Assembly: GCA_008690995.1 (NCBI GenBank)
Contig: VRMN01000001.1
Coordinates: 4,712,001-4,776,000, forward strand
Direction: 5' to 3'
Origin: Porphyridium purpureum
Lineage: Eukaryota > Rhodophyta > Bangiophyceae > Porphyridiales > Porphyridiaceae
Length of the DNA: 64,000 nucleotides
Under the pieces are notes generated by a model. It saw nothing but the letters and a program-made list of their open reading frames with translations. It was not told where the DNA came from and made no database searches. Made by a program: the position numbers and the translations under genes. Positions 55,468-64,000 of the stretch are shown piece by piece. The stretch's first letter is position 1, and each line of letters begins with the position of its first letter.

Positions 55468-57662
55468 CCTCCGAGCGCGAGGCTCCAAGCGCGCTCGCGC
55501 GCGTGTACACACGCGGAGCACCCCGCAACCCGATCCTCTGTGCGCGTCTCGGCGCTCCCTCGTTCTTTCGTCTGCTTCCTCGGCTTGCTGCTTAGACCTG
55601 CTCACGCGCCGCTCCCCCTCCTGGCCGCGCCTCGCGCGTCGTCTGCGTCTCGTGTCAGGCCTCCCGCGCTCACTGGTACCTGATCTTCAAGTTGCAATCC
55701 GTTCCGTTACCTTCCCCGCACAGCCTGGCACGCCCTTCGTCGCGTGTGGCAGTCATTCGCGTACACACGCCCTTGCGGTCACCCGTCGGACCTGCAACGG
55801 GATGCAGCAGCGTCGAGATACATCCCCGCATGCACGTCCCCGCCATGCGCGCTCCCTCCCCCCCGCACTTGATTTTATAACCCCACCATACCCATGACGG
55901 GTGCGCACGTGCGCAAGTGCGCCAGGGGTGGCAGTGTGGCGGTGTCGCCGTGCGGCAGACCTGGAAACGCTGCAGTGCTTCCTTTTTCCTTTTCTCCTTC
56001 TTTGTTTTCCCGCTTTTGCATATTGCAGCCAGAGCGCGCGCCAAGAGCGGGCACACACCCACCAAATAAACCCGAATAAGGCGAAATAAACGGAAATAAG
56101 CCCAAATAAACAGAAACGCGCACGCAACATATCAGGCGGGAGGGTGTGGGTGCGCCTGTGCCCGTGTGTTCATGTTTGTTGCGCTTGTTGTGAGAATAAA
56201 AAGCGTGTGTGCCCAAAGTGCGCGGATGCTCCTTTTCGAGTGCGTTTGTGTGTATGGGAAGCTTTAGTGTGCTAAGAGGGGGAACGCTCTGTAAACGAAG
56301 CGGATCTGTGTGTTTTCGAATTCGTTCCCCCCCCCCCCTCGGCTCCTCATTCATTCATTCAGAAATTCAGAACACAGATCATACACCCTTGTGCCAACAA
56401 ACACAGACACACACACACACTCTCTCTCTCTCTCTTTCTATCTCTTAGTGCAAGTGTCGAACCACACACCTTTTGCGCAATGGTGGTAAAGTTGTAACAC
56501 AACACGAACCATAAAAATGGCACAAAATGAGGACACGCATGCACGCGACACCCGGGGAAAATTAATGGAAAATACTCGTCGAAAGTGGACCGCGGAAATT
56601 CACGCAGCTGGCGGAGGTACAGTCTGAGCGCCGTCGTTCGGCGTTGGCGCAGCGCGATAGCGAGAGAAGTGTCTGCTCGACGCTTTAAGATCGCGCTCCA
56701 GCTGGAAGGCGCGCGCCGAAACGCGCGTGCTCGCTCCCGCGCGTGCGTGTGAATGCGTGCGCCAGGTCATCTCCAAGCCAGCGCCATCGCTGCTGGCGTG
56801 TGCAGCTCGCACAGACACCGTCGCAAAGCCTTTCAGACGCGCGTCGGCCCGTGTTCAATTGCGAAACACCCGAGTGCGACGCGGTGGATGCGCAATTCTT
56901 CTCGCCATCCGTCATATCTCGCAGCGCGAAAACGGAGTGTCCTGAACGCAGCGCTCCATTTATGCCAGTACCCCATGCCGATGCTTCAATGCAGCTCGAA
57001 AAGCTCTGGGCGCACCGAAACCCTCGCCGGCGCTTCAGTGCGTTCTCTACGCCGTCACGTCCGCGTGACTGCAAGCCAATAATCCACTGACCCGTCAAAC
57101 CAAGAGGGTCCCTTTCCGGTGAATCAAGTCCCAGAGTTCAGCATTGCGCACCGACAATGCAGCATGTTCGCGAAATTTCTTACGTACGATCTGCGCACGG
57201 CGCGCGGGGAGAAGAAGCATTTAGTTGAGCACATTCCTATCAAACGTGCGCTACATCGAGTGCAATCAAAACAGTCCCCGTACTCTTCCCACGAGCAGCA
57301 CATCGCTCAGAAAACCGACCAAGGAAAGAAAATGCCGCCGACCGGACTGATGGCGACGGTTTCATATCTGCGCCGAGCTCTCTGTCCAGTGGAAAAGTAA
57401 GCTGATCTCGGATAAGCACATCCACTGCGTATCCACGCTGGCGGGTGGACGGCTCCAGCAAGCCTCAACCTAAAATTCATACGAAGAGAGCATGCCTCTC
57501 TGGCCATTCCATGACATGTTCCTTCCCAAGACGAGGGTCAGCACAAACTACAAAAGCGCCCTTTGAAAAAAATTGGCATAAACACGATAGTTAAATAGAG
57601 AGCGACGATCAAGCCGCTGCGCATGCTGTTCAAGGAACGAAAAGTACCCGTGACATAGCTTG
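55468..57662. other. Gene-free 2.2 kb spacer with phased A/T array and simple repeats
   Basis: No supportable gene. It holds a TATAAAAT on the minus strand (55872-55879), a five-unit array phased at exactly 10 bases (56064-56110), a poly-C run near 56328-56338, CA then CT microsatellites (56408-56437) and a GTACAGT at 56617-56623. The last could serve an unrecognised transcript. Confidence 0.55.
56064..56110. repeat. Five AAATAA[A/G] tracts at exact 10-bp spacing
   Basis: AAATAAA, GAATAAG, AAATAAA, AAATAAG, AAATAAA begin at 56064, 56074, 56084, 56094 and 56104, separated by C/G triplets. One tract per helical turn predicts intrinsic DNA bending. Confidence 0.8.
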
Positions 57663-58220
57663 CTAGTCCAAGAAAAAGGACAAAAGTACCAGCGCTCCGA
57701 CAATCGCATACTTGACAACCCCGCTTTCGTTCAACAAGATCGTGAGATATCCTGCATACGGAATGCTGCCGACGGCGCGACCGACCAAGAAGTCGCGCGA
57801 GAGGAGATCGCGGCCGTCGTACAGCGGGGCGTCGTCCACAAAGTTGTTATCGCCCTTGGTCATGATCTGCTCCGACTCGATCCCCCGGGCGTGCACGCGG
57901 ATCACGCGGTGGATAATGGGCACTTCCCGACCGGGAATTTCGTACACTACGATGTCGCCCGTGCGAAGCGGCGCGTTCGAGTTCCAGAGGAACATGATAT
58001 CACCGCGGCGCATGCCCGGCAGCATCGAACCGCTGAGAATCACCACCACGGGACTTTCGTTGTCCGCCACGAACATGCATACCCGGTAAAAAATTAGCGC
58101 TGTTGCGAGCACCTGCGCAACCTGAATGGCCTGAAGCAAATAATACCGACTGCACAGCTTGGATACAGACTTCCGAACGTCTCTCCCGTACTCCACCAAC
58201 TTGTCTACCATAGACCCCAT
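57663..58220 (-). CDS. SEC11: Signal peptidase complex catalytic subunit SEC11
   Basis: ER membrane serine protease that removes signal peptides. The 185-residue protein has one N-terminal membrane helix (about residues 32-52), box B SGSMLPGMRRGDI with the nucleophile Ser65 (usual SGSMEP reads SGSMLP), box D PIIHRVI with catalytic His104, and MTKGDNNFVDD with the acidic residues, then the C-terminal membrane helix. The His in place of the bacterial Lys marks the ER type. Standard length. Divergent from the cyclophilin gene across 202 bp, so two secretory-pathway genes may share a promoter. Confidence 0.96.
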   Translation of the reverse strand: MGSMVDKLVEYGRDVRKSVSKLCSRYYLLQAIQVAQVLATALIFYRVCMFVADNESPVVVILSGSMLPGMRRGDIMFLWNSNAPLRTGDIVVYEIPGREVPIIHRVIRVHARGIESEQIMTKGDNNFVDDAPLYDGRDLLSRDFLVGRAVGSIPYAGYLTILLNESGVVKYAIVGALVLLSFFLD

Positions 58221-58422
58221 CTCGATCTACCCAGAAGTCTCTTCTCCCGCGCTCAGTGCGATGCGCGGCGTTCTGCGCTCCTGGAAATCAACCTCTCAAG
58301 CGTCCGTGACTTGAACGCATCCCAGCGAATCGGTGCTCTTAGTTTGTCGTGCGACCAGTCACTCCAAAGCTGTCTGGTTCGGGTACGGGTATGTGTGTGC
58401 GTGTGGATGCTCATGTGCGAAA

Positions 58423-59256
58423 ATGGCGAGCTACTCGGCATTCAGAGCGCGGATGGCCAACATTCCCGTGCGGAAGCTGGTGGCAGGTGCGTTCGTTCTC
58501 AAACTACTAGCCTTGCTCGTTGCGTTGGCGATGGTGGCTTTCAATGTCACTGGGCCGCAGGCTGGGCTGCTGGCGAAGATACCACGCATGGGCTTCCATC
58601 CACAGTTGAATGTAACGGTTGAGGAGCGCGAGGCGTGCCGAGAACACAGCGGTGTCTGGCAGGACATCGGGCTCAAAGTGGGCTACGGAAAGTCGACGAT
58701 TTGTGTAACGCACATTGTGTATCTCGACTTGGAACAGAATGGCACGGCGATGGGCAGGCTCGAGATCGCTTTGTTCGGTAGCATTGTTCCCCAGTCGGCC
58801 AGTAATTTCGCCAAACTCGCGACGTGCGAGATGGCTAAAGCAGACCCGAAGAAGAACGCGCACTTGTGCTACCATGGTGATTCGTTCCACCGCATCCTGC
58901 CTGGGTTTGTCGCGCAGGGTGGCTCGCACGCCACGGGTAGAAGTGTATTTGGAGGTACTTTTTCGGAAATGAAGGAGCCCAAGCATCACTCCTTTCTGTC
59001 ACATGCAAGCAGGGGCGTGCTGGCGTGGGCCGAGTTCCCTATTGGCTCTCAATTTTATATTACGCTCAGTCACGACCACAACTCTGGCCCAGCATACCTC
59101 GATGCCAATCACGTTGTCTTCGGCTACGTGATGGCCGGTGAAAGTGTTTTGGACCTCCTGGATTCGACACCGCTCAACAAGGAAGAGCCAAAGAGCAAGA
59201 TTTGGATCGTTGACTCAGGACTGCTTCCGCTCAGTTCCCACGAGACGACAAGCTAG
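58423..59256 (+). CDS. Membrane-anchored cyclophilin (peptidyl-prolyl isomerase), secretory pathway
   Basis: A 277-residue type II membrane cyclophilin: a short basic N-terminus (MASYSAFRARMANIPVRK), one membrane helix (about residues 22-45), then a lumenal cyclophilin fold with the catalytic FHRILPGFVAQGG, the QFYIT strand (most have QFF/QFFI) and VVFGYV. The Trp that gives cyclosporin binding is not found where expected (residues before VVFGYV are LDANH). Likely folding helper in ER or Golgi. Two out-of-frame ATGs (58391, 58412) precede the chosen ATG in a GT-rich leader and could act as upstream frames. Confidence 0.88.
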   Translation: MASYSAFRARMANIPVRKLVAGAFVLKLLALLVALAMVAFNVTGPQAGLLAKIPRMGFHPQLNVTVEEREACREHSGVWQDIGLKVGYGKSTICVTHIVYLDLEQNGTAMGRLEIALFGSIVPQSASNFAKLATCEMAKADPKKNAHLCYHGDSFHRILPGFVAQGGSHATGRSVFGGTFSEMKEPKHHSFLSHASRGVLAWAEFPIGSQFYITLSHDHNSGPAYLDANHVVFGYVMAGESVLDLLDSTPLNKEEPKSKIWIVDSGLLPLSSHETTS

Positions 59257-59415
59257 CGATCTCGCACACACGTGTAAGAGTTGAGCTTTGAAGTCTGTAT
59301 TAAAGATGACTACTTTAATTACGAAATCCAGTCTCAGAAGCTGAAGATTGCATGACTCACTCTCACACACCGACTGTCTCGCCCACCCAATGAATGTCTC
59401 ATGTGAACCCTTTGA

Positions 59416-60258
59416 TCACCACTCCAAGTCGCACAGAGCTTTCGAGAACAAGTAATCCCTCTCATTCACGACGGCAATGCCGTCTTTAAGCTGCACCTTC
59501 CATTTGTCTGGCTTTCTCATCACCTTTTCATACTGTGCCAAAATTAAGTTGCCGGTCTCCGGCTCCTCGCCGATTGCATCATCTGGGTCGTCGTCGCCGC
59601 CATCCATATCGTCATCGCTGTTGAGCGGTGGCTCGCTATCCGAGCCATCATCTTCGTGTTCTCGCTTCACTCCTTTCCCATCCGCCACCGCACCGGACCC
59701 TCCCGCGCTTGCGCCTGGCCCAGCACCTTGCTGCTCGTACTCGCTGTCTTCATCATCTTCGTAAAGCCCATCCATTTGCAACACCAGCTGCCACACGTTC
59801 TCCGTCTCGCGTTTGCGTGACATGCTAGGATCGTCTGTTTGACACCGTGTCTCTAGACTGCCAGTTGCGCGGGATGACGCGCGCTGCGCAGAACCACTGG
59901 CGTGCGCGGACTTTGGGAGTGACCGCACGACGTGCCGGGCGTCCTCACTATGCCGCGCCGCCTCTGCGAACGGAGCGCCATATTCACTCAAATTGCGCAT
60001 CCACAACTCACGCAACTTTTCGACGACCATCTCTGCGTCCGTCACGCGTCCACCCGCCGCGGTCTGCTCGACGCGACAGCTTGCCTCCATCCGGCTCCAC
60101 TCTTCGCGCGTGCCGTCCAACGTGTCGCGCACCACGCGCTCCACACGCACCACCGCATCTCCATCCCGTTCAGCTCGCACACATGATGTACTCTCAGAAT
60201 TCTCCCCGCCGGCCCCGTCCCGCACCACCGTAATCCCTCCCCTCGCTTCGTGCTCCAT
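59416..60258 (-). CDS. TFIIA-L: Transcription initiation factor TFIIA large (alpha/beta) subunit
   Basis: A 280-residue nuclear protein with the two conserved ends of TFIIA-alpha/beta. The N-terminal four-helix part contains VVEKLRELWMRNL. The C-terminal beta part runs from an acidic block (LNSDDDMDGGDDDPDDAI) through NLILAQYEKVMRKPDKWKVQ and ends KDGIAVVNERDYLFSKA. The middle is Ser/Gly/Ala-rich and variable, as usual. It stabilises TBP on DNA. The family's usual length is about 270-400. Divergent from prefoldin 5. ATG at 60258 (MEHEARGG) is the first in frame. Confidence 0.93.
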   Translation of the reverse strand: MEHEARGGITVVRDGAGGENSESTSCVRAERDGDAVVRVERVVRDTLDGTREEWSRMEASCRVEQTAAGGRVTDAEMVVEKLRELWMRNLSEYGAPFAEAARHSEDARHVVRSLPKSAHASGSAQRASSRATGSLETRCQTDDPSMSRKRETENVWQLVLQMDGLYEDDEDSEYEQQGAGPGASAGGSGAVADGKGVKREHEDDGSDSEPPLNSDDDMDGGDDDPDDAIGEEPETGNLILAQYEKVMRKPDKWKVQLKDGIAVVNERDYLFSKALCDLEW

Positions 60259-60641
60259 TGTCTTCTCTCTCTCTCCCTCTCACCTTCCTGCGCTTCCTCT
60301 ACCGCCACCAACCCGCAAATCTCTTTTGAACCAACTGCGAGAAAAGCAAGCAACGCGATGCACGTCCAATGTTTATCGGTTTATCAGATCAAACGGTTTA
60401 TCAATGAAACGGTGTTTTTTTACTGTGCTTGAGTTAACGGTTACATGTCCATAGTCTGTACGTATGTGTGTCACACTCGACAAGTGCTCAGAAATTGTGA
60501 TTCAACGGGGAGGTTTTGATATGAAGTGAGAAATAGCGCGGGGCAAGAGAGCGCTTGGTGTGGTGGGGGTGGTGGTGGGTAAGAGGGGAGGGATGCGTAG
60601 GACAGCGGGGGTGGACGAGGAGGAGGAGGAGGAGGGGCGAG
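60259..60641. other. Divergent promoter, TFIIA-L / prefoldin 5
   Basis: 383 bp, no gene. TCTGTAC at 60455-60461 is a one-base variant of the common motif. An AGG trinucleotide run precedes the prefoldin ATG (60618-60636). Confidence 0.4.
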
Positions 60642-61112
60642 ATGGCGGTGCAGGGGGGCTCAGTTCATTTGGGCAGCTTGTCGATTGAGCAGCTGCAGCA
60701 GCTGCGTAAGGCGGGGCAAGATGAGATCGAGGATCTGTCCCAGTCGCTGGCGCAGCTTCAGAACGCCGTGTACCGGTTGAATAATTCTAAGCACGCCGCC
60801 GGCGAGTACGCGACGTTGCAGGCGGGGAATGAGATTCTCGTGCCCATGACCCCCTCTGTGTATGTCCCGGGATCGGTCATTGCGCAGCAAAACCTGCTCG
60901 TTGATCTGGGTACGGGATACTACGCAGAGATGACCGTGCAAGAGGCAGAGGCCTACTTTGCGCGCAGAGTCAAGACTGTAAAGGAGCAAATAGAAAAGGC
61001 AACACAGATGCTGAGTCAAAAGAGGCAGCAAATAGAGGCGATCACGATTGTGCTCCAGCGAAAAACGATGCTCGCAGCCGGCGCGGCGCCGGCCGCGGCA
61101 GGCTCGTCGTAA
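60642..61112 (+). CDS. PFD5: Prefoldin subunit 5 (alpha type)
   Basis: A 156-residue alpha-type prefoldin subunit of the hexameric cytosolic chaperone that delivers actin and tubulin to CCT. N-terminal coiled coil (LSIEQLQQLRKAGQDEIEDL), the conserved linker EILVPMTPSVYVPG and LLVDLGTGYYAEMTVQEAEA forming the beta hairpin pair, then the C-terminal coiled coil. A long N-terminal frame upstream from 60555 is GT- and AGG-repeat-derived and rejected. Complete, typical length. Confidence 0.95.
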   Translation: MAVQGGSVHLGSLSIEQLQQLRKAGQDEIEDLSQSLAQLQNAVYRLNNSKHAAGEYATLQAGNEILVPMTPSVYVPGSVIAQQNLLVDLGTGYYAEMTVQEAEAYFARRVKTVKEQIEKATQMLSQKRQQIEAITIVLQRKTMLAAGAAPAAAGSS

Positions 61113-61459
61113 GTCTTCGTCGCAAAGTTGCCGCGCGAACGAAGCATGTTCGCGGATTTTAACCCCACAGCATCTGCGCTATTAGACCCATACAGGTACA
61201 AGGGGCCGCGTGGCTGTGCTCATTGGTTTCTCATTTCACTCCAAAATATGGTTTCTGGACGGAGCTTTGATACGCGATATTCGGCATCGACGAGGAATAA
61301 GCGTCACCAACAAATCATCCTTTTTTCTACAAAGCGTCAGGGTAGGTGGACAAAGAAAGAGCAACACACGGAAACCTATCAACAGACCGAGCGCCACCTG
61401 TCCGACGCAGAAATCTATACAAAGCGGCTTCTCCGAACCCGTCTACCTCTAAAATCTCA
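61113..61459. other. Convergent 3' spacer
   Basis: 347 bp between the stops of prefoldin 5 and the BLTP2-like gene. Nothing recognised. Confidence 0.5.
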
Positions 61460-64000
61460 TTAATCCGTCACACCAAACAGTAGACTGATAGCAGCGCGCC
61501 GGCGCTCCTCAGCCGGAATCGCGCGCGGCGGCTGGAAAAGAAGTTCCAAGCAGTCCTCGATCTTCATGCAGTTCGGATCTTGCACATCGAGGGGCTCATC
61601 TTCCCCGCGGTGCAACGACGACCGCTCTTCCGGGCTCGTCATACTCAAAGATCTCGTGAGCTTGCGCAGGTTTCCACCACCACCGTCTGCCGCGTCTTTC
61701 TCCTCTAGCCGCTGCTTGACATTCACGCGGCTTCGGAGCGACGCGCGCAAGCCACGCTGGTTGCTCTCCTTCTTCTCTACAGTGTTTTTGCGCCCAAACA
61801 TGACGTCAAGCTTTTGGCGCGACCAGGCCGCTAGCGCCTTGCGAATGGCTGCGGAAATGTAATCGCGCTTCACCTGCTCAAAGAAATTCTTCCACGCCCA
61901 TACTTTGCTATTGTACATAGTTGACGGGAAAGAAATCTCCATGTTCTGCACATCCAAAAAGCCTTCGTGCCTCGATTGCTCCTTTACCCGGAAAGAAACA
62001 TTCAGCGTCACGTCCCCAATATAAATATACTTGAAGAAGATCGACGTCTCGGCGCGCGTACGCATAGTCTCCACGTTTTCGTCGGGTCGGTACCTGTTTC
62101 GAATATTGGCCAACCACGACCCTGCCTCATCCGCACCTCCCCCTGTACCGCCAACACTATCAGACCTCACAATACCTGACCCGCCTCCATTCGACTTCTT
62201 CCCGCCCGCTTTCTCCTCTTTCGCGTGGTTGCCTCGCTTGCCCACAGGACCGTCATCGTCAACATCTAGCGCCGACTCCGTGGACAGAAGGTCATCGTCC
62301 ATGCCATTGCTCAGGTCAGCTTCGTCGTGCGTACCAGAACTGGAACGGCCTCCGAACAAAAAGAGTTTCATCGAGCGAATGAGGTGGTTGCTGAGAGACG
62401 CGTGAATCGGCAGTACGTGTATCATGAAGCTGTCATAGACTGCAATTCCGCCAATGCGCTCGCTCTGCGTGCCGCGGCATAGAAATGCCACTGGAGTTTC
62501 GTCTGAAGCTTTGATTTCGCTGAACAGACGCTTTCTCCTCTGTTCGTCTGCCACATTTGTGGCCAGCACAATCGAGTTGCGATTCTTGCGGTGGTGTGCA
62601 GAATTTGCCGCCTCCAGATTCACAATGGCAATGTCGGCAAAAGTGAACTCCTGGCTCGTCACCTTGCCTACGTACAGGATATGCTTGCACACAAGCTCAT
62701 CCATGCGCAGTTCAAGAAAAGGCGTGCTTGACAGCGAGCTCTTCTGCTTGAGCTTCCAACTCCACGCGTCAAACGAGTACGACAGGAACATGCTTGGAAA
62801 AATCTCATCCGCTTGCGCGCTGCTGGAGTGGTGCTCCTTCTTAATAAAGGTAACAAGCGCACGAAGCTTGGCAAAGTATTGCCGGCGGACATCGTAGACG
62901 CTGACACCAACGGGCTGAATTTTCATGAAATCCGCAACATAGTGTTTTTGACCCGTATCTACGGCATAGTCAAATAATCGCACCACATCACGAATTCGAG
63001 CAGCGTGCACCAGGAGCTCGGACATTTTTGCGCTTTTGATGTCAGCCAGTTGCAAGCTGTACTTGATGTTGGCCAATTCCTCCTGTACGAGCGCGTTGAA
63101 GGGATTGCGCTTCATCATGATTTTGCGCACAACGTCGAGGATGGTCTGGAACTGCGTGGACGTTGACGTTACACTTAGCGCTGGTATGTTGATGAGAAGT
63201 TGCGCGGCGCGAGAGGCCACCTTCCCACTTTCCTCCATGGCTGCTGGTTGTACAAAGCACATCAACAGCGTAAATGGGTTTTCTGTGATGACCTCGAAAC
63301 GTCCCTTGCGTGCCAGTGGTTGTGCGAGCTCAGAGCGCAAAGAGCGGTCCACCCAATAAGTGCCGTATTGGAAAAGATCGAGCGACCTGGTCACTGCAAA
63401 AATCTCAGCACCTTCAAGCTCCATTTGAAACTCCTTCTCGTTCAGCAGCTCGTCTGATTCTTTGCCGACCACACGAAGTGTCATTTTCTCCGAAGCAAGC
63501 ACCGCGATGCTCGGCATCTCAGCCGCCTTGAATAGAACCTGCTCGTCAAAGACCTGGATCGAGAATATTGGCACCCGCTTGAACGCTTCAGCCATGGCAA
63601 GCGACTCTTGCGTGCGCACACGAGAAAAGGTAAACGGATCCTTCTCGTCCACGGACCCAGTAGAAGGGAGCCGCGACTTCTCTGAAGGGTCCGGCTGCTC
63701 CATTTCGCGAAATAAGATGCGAAGGCTACCTGCGCCCCGGTCGCCAATCCACGCGGGAGCCGCGAGGTCACTCACAGATATTGGTCCGTCTCCCACCCCA
63801 TCGTAATCGTCATCCTCGCCATTCTTCTCACTCCCGGCCGCATGGACGAACGCTGGGTCCAGCATATGCGGTCCGGCAAAAAACAGATCTCGCTCAGCAA
63901 ATGCCGGTGGCCAGGCAACAAACACTGCGTCGCGTCGGTCAGGGCTCCATATGAAGCGAAGCGTGTATACCTGAATCGTATTCTGGAACGCGTCCTGCTC
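61460..64000 (-). CDS. Bridge-like lipid transfer protein, FMP27/Hobbit/SABRE (BLTP2) type, C-terminal part; gene runs off the window
   Basis: 846 residues of the C-terminal end; the frame is open to the window edge, so the start is not here. The edge reads VYTLRFIWSPDRRDAVFVAW. Family landmarks, judged by eye: that R/WSPDRRD segment, LFREMEQ with the following acidic linker, and the closing block ETMRTRAETSIFFKYIYIGD, then SFPSTMYNSKVWAWKNFF and KRDYISAAIRKALAAW, as in FMP27/Hobbit/SABRE proteins. These rod-shaped proteins conduct lipids at ER-plasma-membrane contacts; plant and fungal members affect growth and polarity. Low-complexity inserts (Gly/Ser-rich, about residues 545-620) interrupt the rod. 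Full family proteins exceed 2000 residues. Confidence 0.8.
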   Translation of the reverse strand, partial: EQDAFQNTIQVYTLRFIWSPDRRDAVFVAWPPAFAERDLFFAGPHMLDPAFVHAAGSEKNGEDDDYDGVGDGPISVSDLAAPAWIGDRGAGSLRILFREMEQPDPSEKSRLPSTGSVDEKDPFTFSRVRTQESLAMAEAFKRVPIFSIQVFDEQVLFKAAEMPSIAVLASEKMTLRVVGKESDELLNEKEFQMELEGAEIFAVTRSLDLFQYGTYWVDRSLRSELAQPLARKGRFEVITENPFTLLMCFVQPAAMEESGKVASRAAQLLINIPALSVTSTSTQFQTILDVVRKIMMKRNPFNALVQEELANIKYSLQLADIKSAKMSELLVHAARIRDVVRLFDYAVDTGQKHYVADFMKIQPVGVSVYDVRRQYFAKLRALVTFIKKEHHSSSAQADEIFPSMFLSYSFDAWSWKLKQKSSLSSTPFLELRMDELVCKHILYVGKVTSQEFTFADIAIVNLEAANSAHHRKNRNSIVLATNVADEQRRKRLFSEIKASDETPVAFLCRGTQSERIGGIAVYDSFMIHVLPIHASLSNHLIRSMKLFLFGGRSSSGTHDEADLSNGMDDDLLSTESALDVDDDGPVGKRGNHAKEEKAGGKKSNGGGSGIVRSDSVGGTGGGADEAGSWLANIRNRYRPDENVETMRTRAETSIFFKYIYIGDVTLNVSFRVKEQSRHEGFLDVQNMEISFPSTMYNSKVWAWKNFFEQVKRDYISAAIRKALAAWSRQKLDVMFGRKNTVEKKESNQRGLRASLRSRVNVKQRLEEKDAADGGGGNLRKLTRSLSMTSPEERSSLHRGEDEPLDVQDPNCMKIEDCLELLFQPPRAIPAEERRRAAISLLFGVTD

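Noticed and set aside
1-64000. CRISPR arrays, rRNA, tRNA and spliceosomal introns
   Set aside because: No spaced direct repeats, no rRNA or tRNA signature found by eye, and no gene required splicing to restore a family domain.

Overview
This window looks like nuclear DNA of a unicellular red alga, most likely a Porphyridium-type mesophile. The key evidence is a nuclear-encoded phycobilisome linker with a transit peptide, next to ordinary eukaryotic genes (TFIIA, SART1, SEC11, DNA primase, a Sin3-like PAH protein, VAP, Rho). GC is fairly high, genes are dense (37 protein genes in 64 kb) and every recognisable gene reads as one uninterrupted frame. The species is inferred; no rRNA or tRNA was found to confirm it.

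Layout. 1-3282 holds no gene I can support. 3283-25110 is packed: SART1/Snu66, a P5A ATPase, a SET-domain methyltransferase, a PH-domain kinase, a HAD phosphatase, a parvulin-rhodanese fusion, a UVR-ApaG protein, a large SHAQKYF-type MYB protein, histidinol dehydrogenase, an MTHFR-like protein, ribosomal protein uL30/L7, complex I NDUFB10 and a RUS/DUF647 protein. 25111-27292 is non-coding and carries two tandem copies of a ~320 bp unit with heat-shock-element arrays and a conserved palindrome. A PAH-repeat protein follows (27293-29083), then a 2.6 kb empty stretch. 31704-53447 carries a SAP-domain plastid protein, a secreted Tyr/Lys/Asp repeat protein, a DUF2147 protein, a nucleotide-sugar transporter, spermidine synthase, a VAP, an SNF4-like CBS protein, an SAM carrier, an LYR protein, the phycobilisome linker, plastid TrmB, DNA primase small subunit, a BAR-like coiled-coil protein, a methyltransferase, a Rho GTPase and a mitochondrial CBS pair. 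53989-64000 carries a C2H2 protein, a 2.2 kb gap with a 10-bp-phased A/T array, SEC11, an ER/Golgi cyclophilin, TFIIA-alpha/beta, prefoldin 5 and the C-terminal part of an FMP27/Hobbit-type bridge-like lipid transfer protein running off the right edge.

Two signals cut across genes. First, the heptamer ACTGTAC (or its complement GTACAGT) occurs, by my hand count, about 20 times outside coding sequence and only twice inside it. It is usually paired or tripled 12-32 bp apart and lies 40-390 bp upstream of start codons. It looks like an uncharacterised promoter element. Second, seven predicted plastid proteins share a short N-terminal motif built on [A/G]F[V/I/S], the red-lineage phenylalanine transit signal, and this also decides several start codons. 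Mitochondrial, plastid, ER and nuclear genes are interleaved without operon-like grouping. Many genes are divergent pairs sharing 200-600 bp promoters, and convergent pairs end as little as 21 bp apart.
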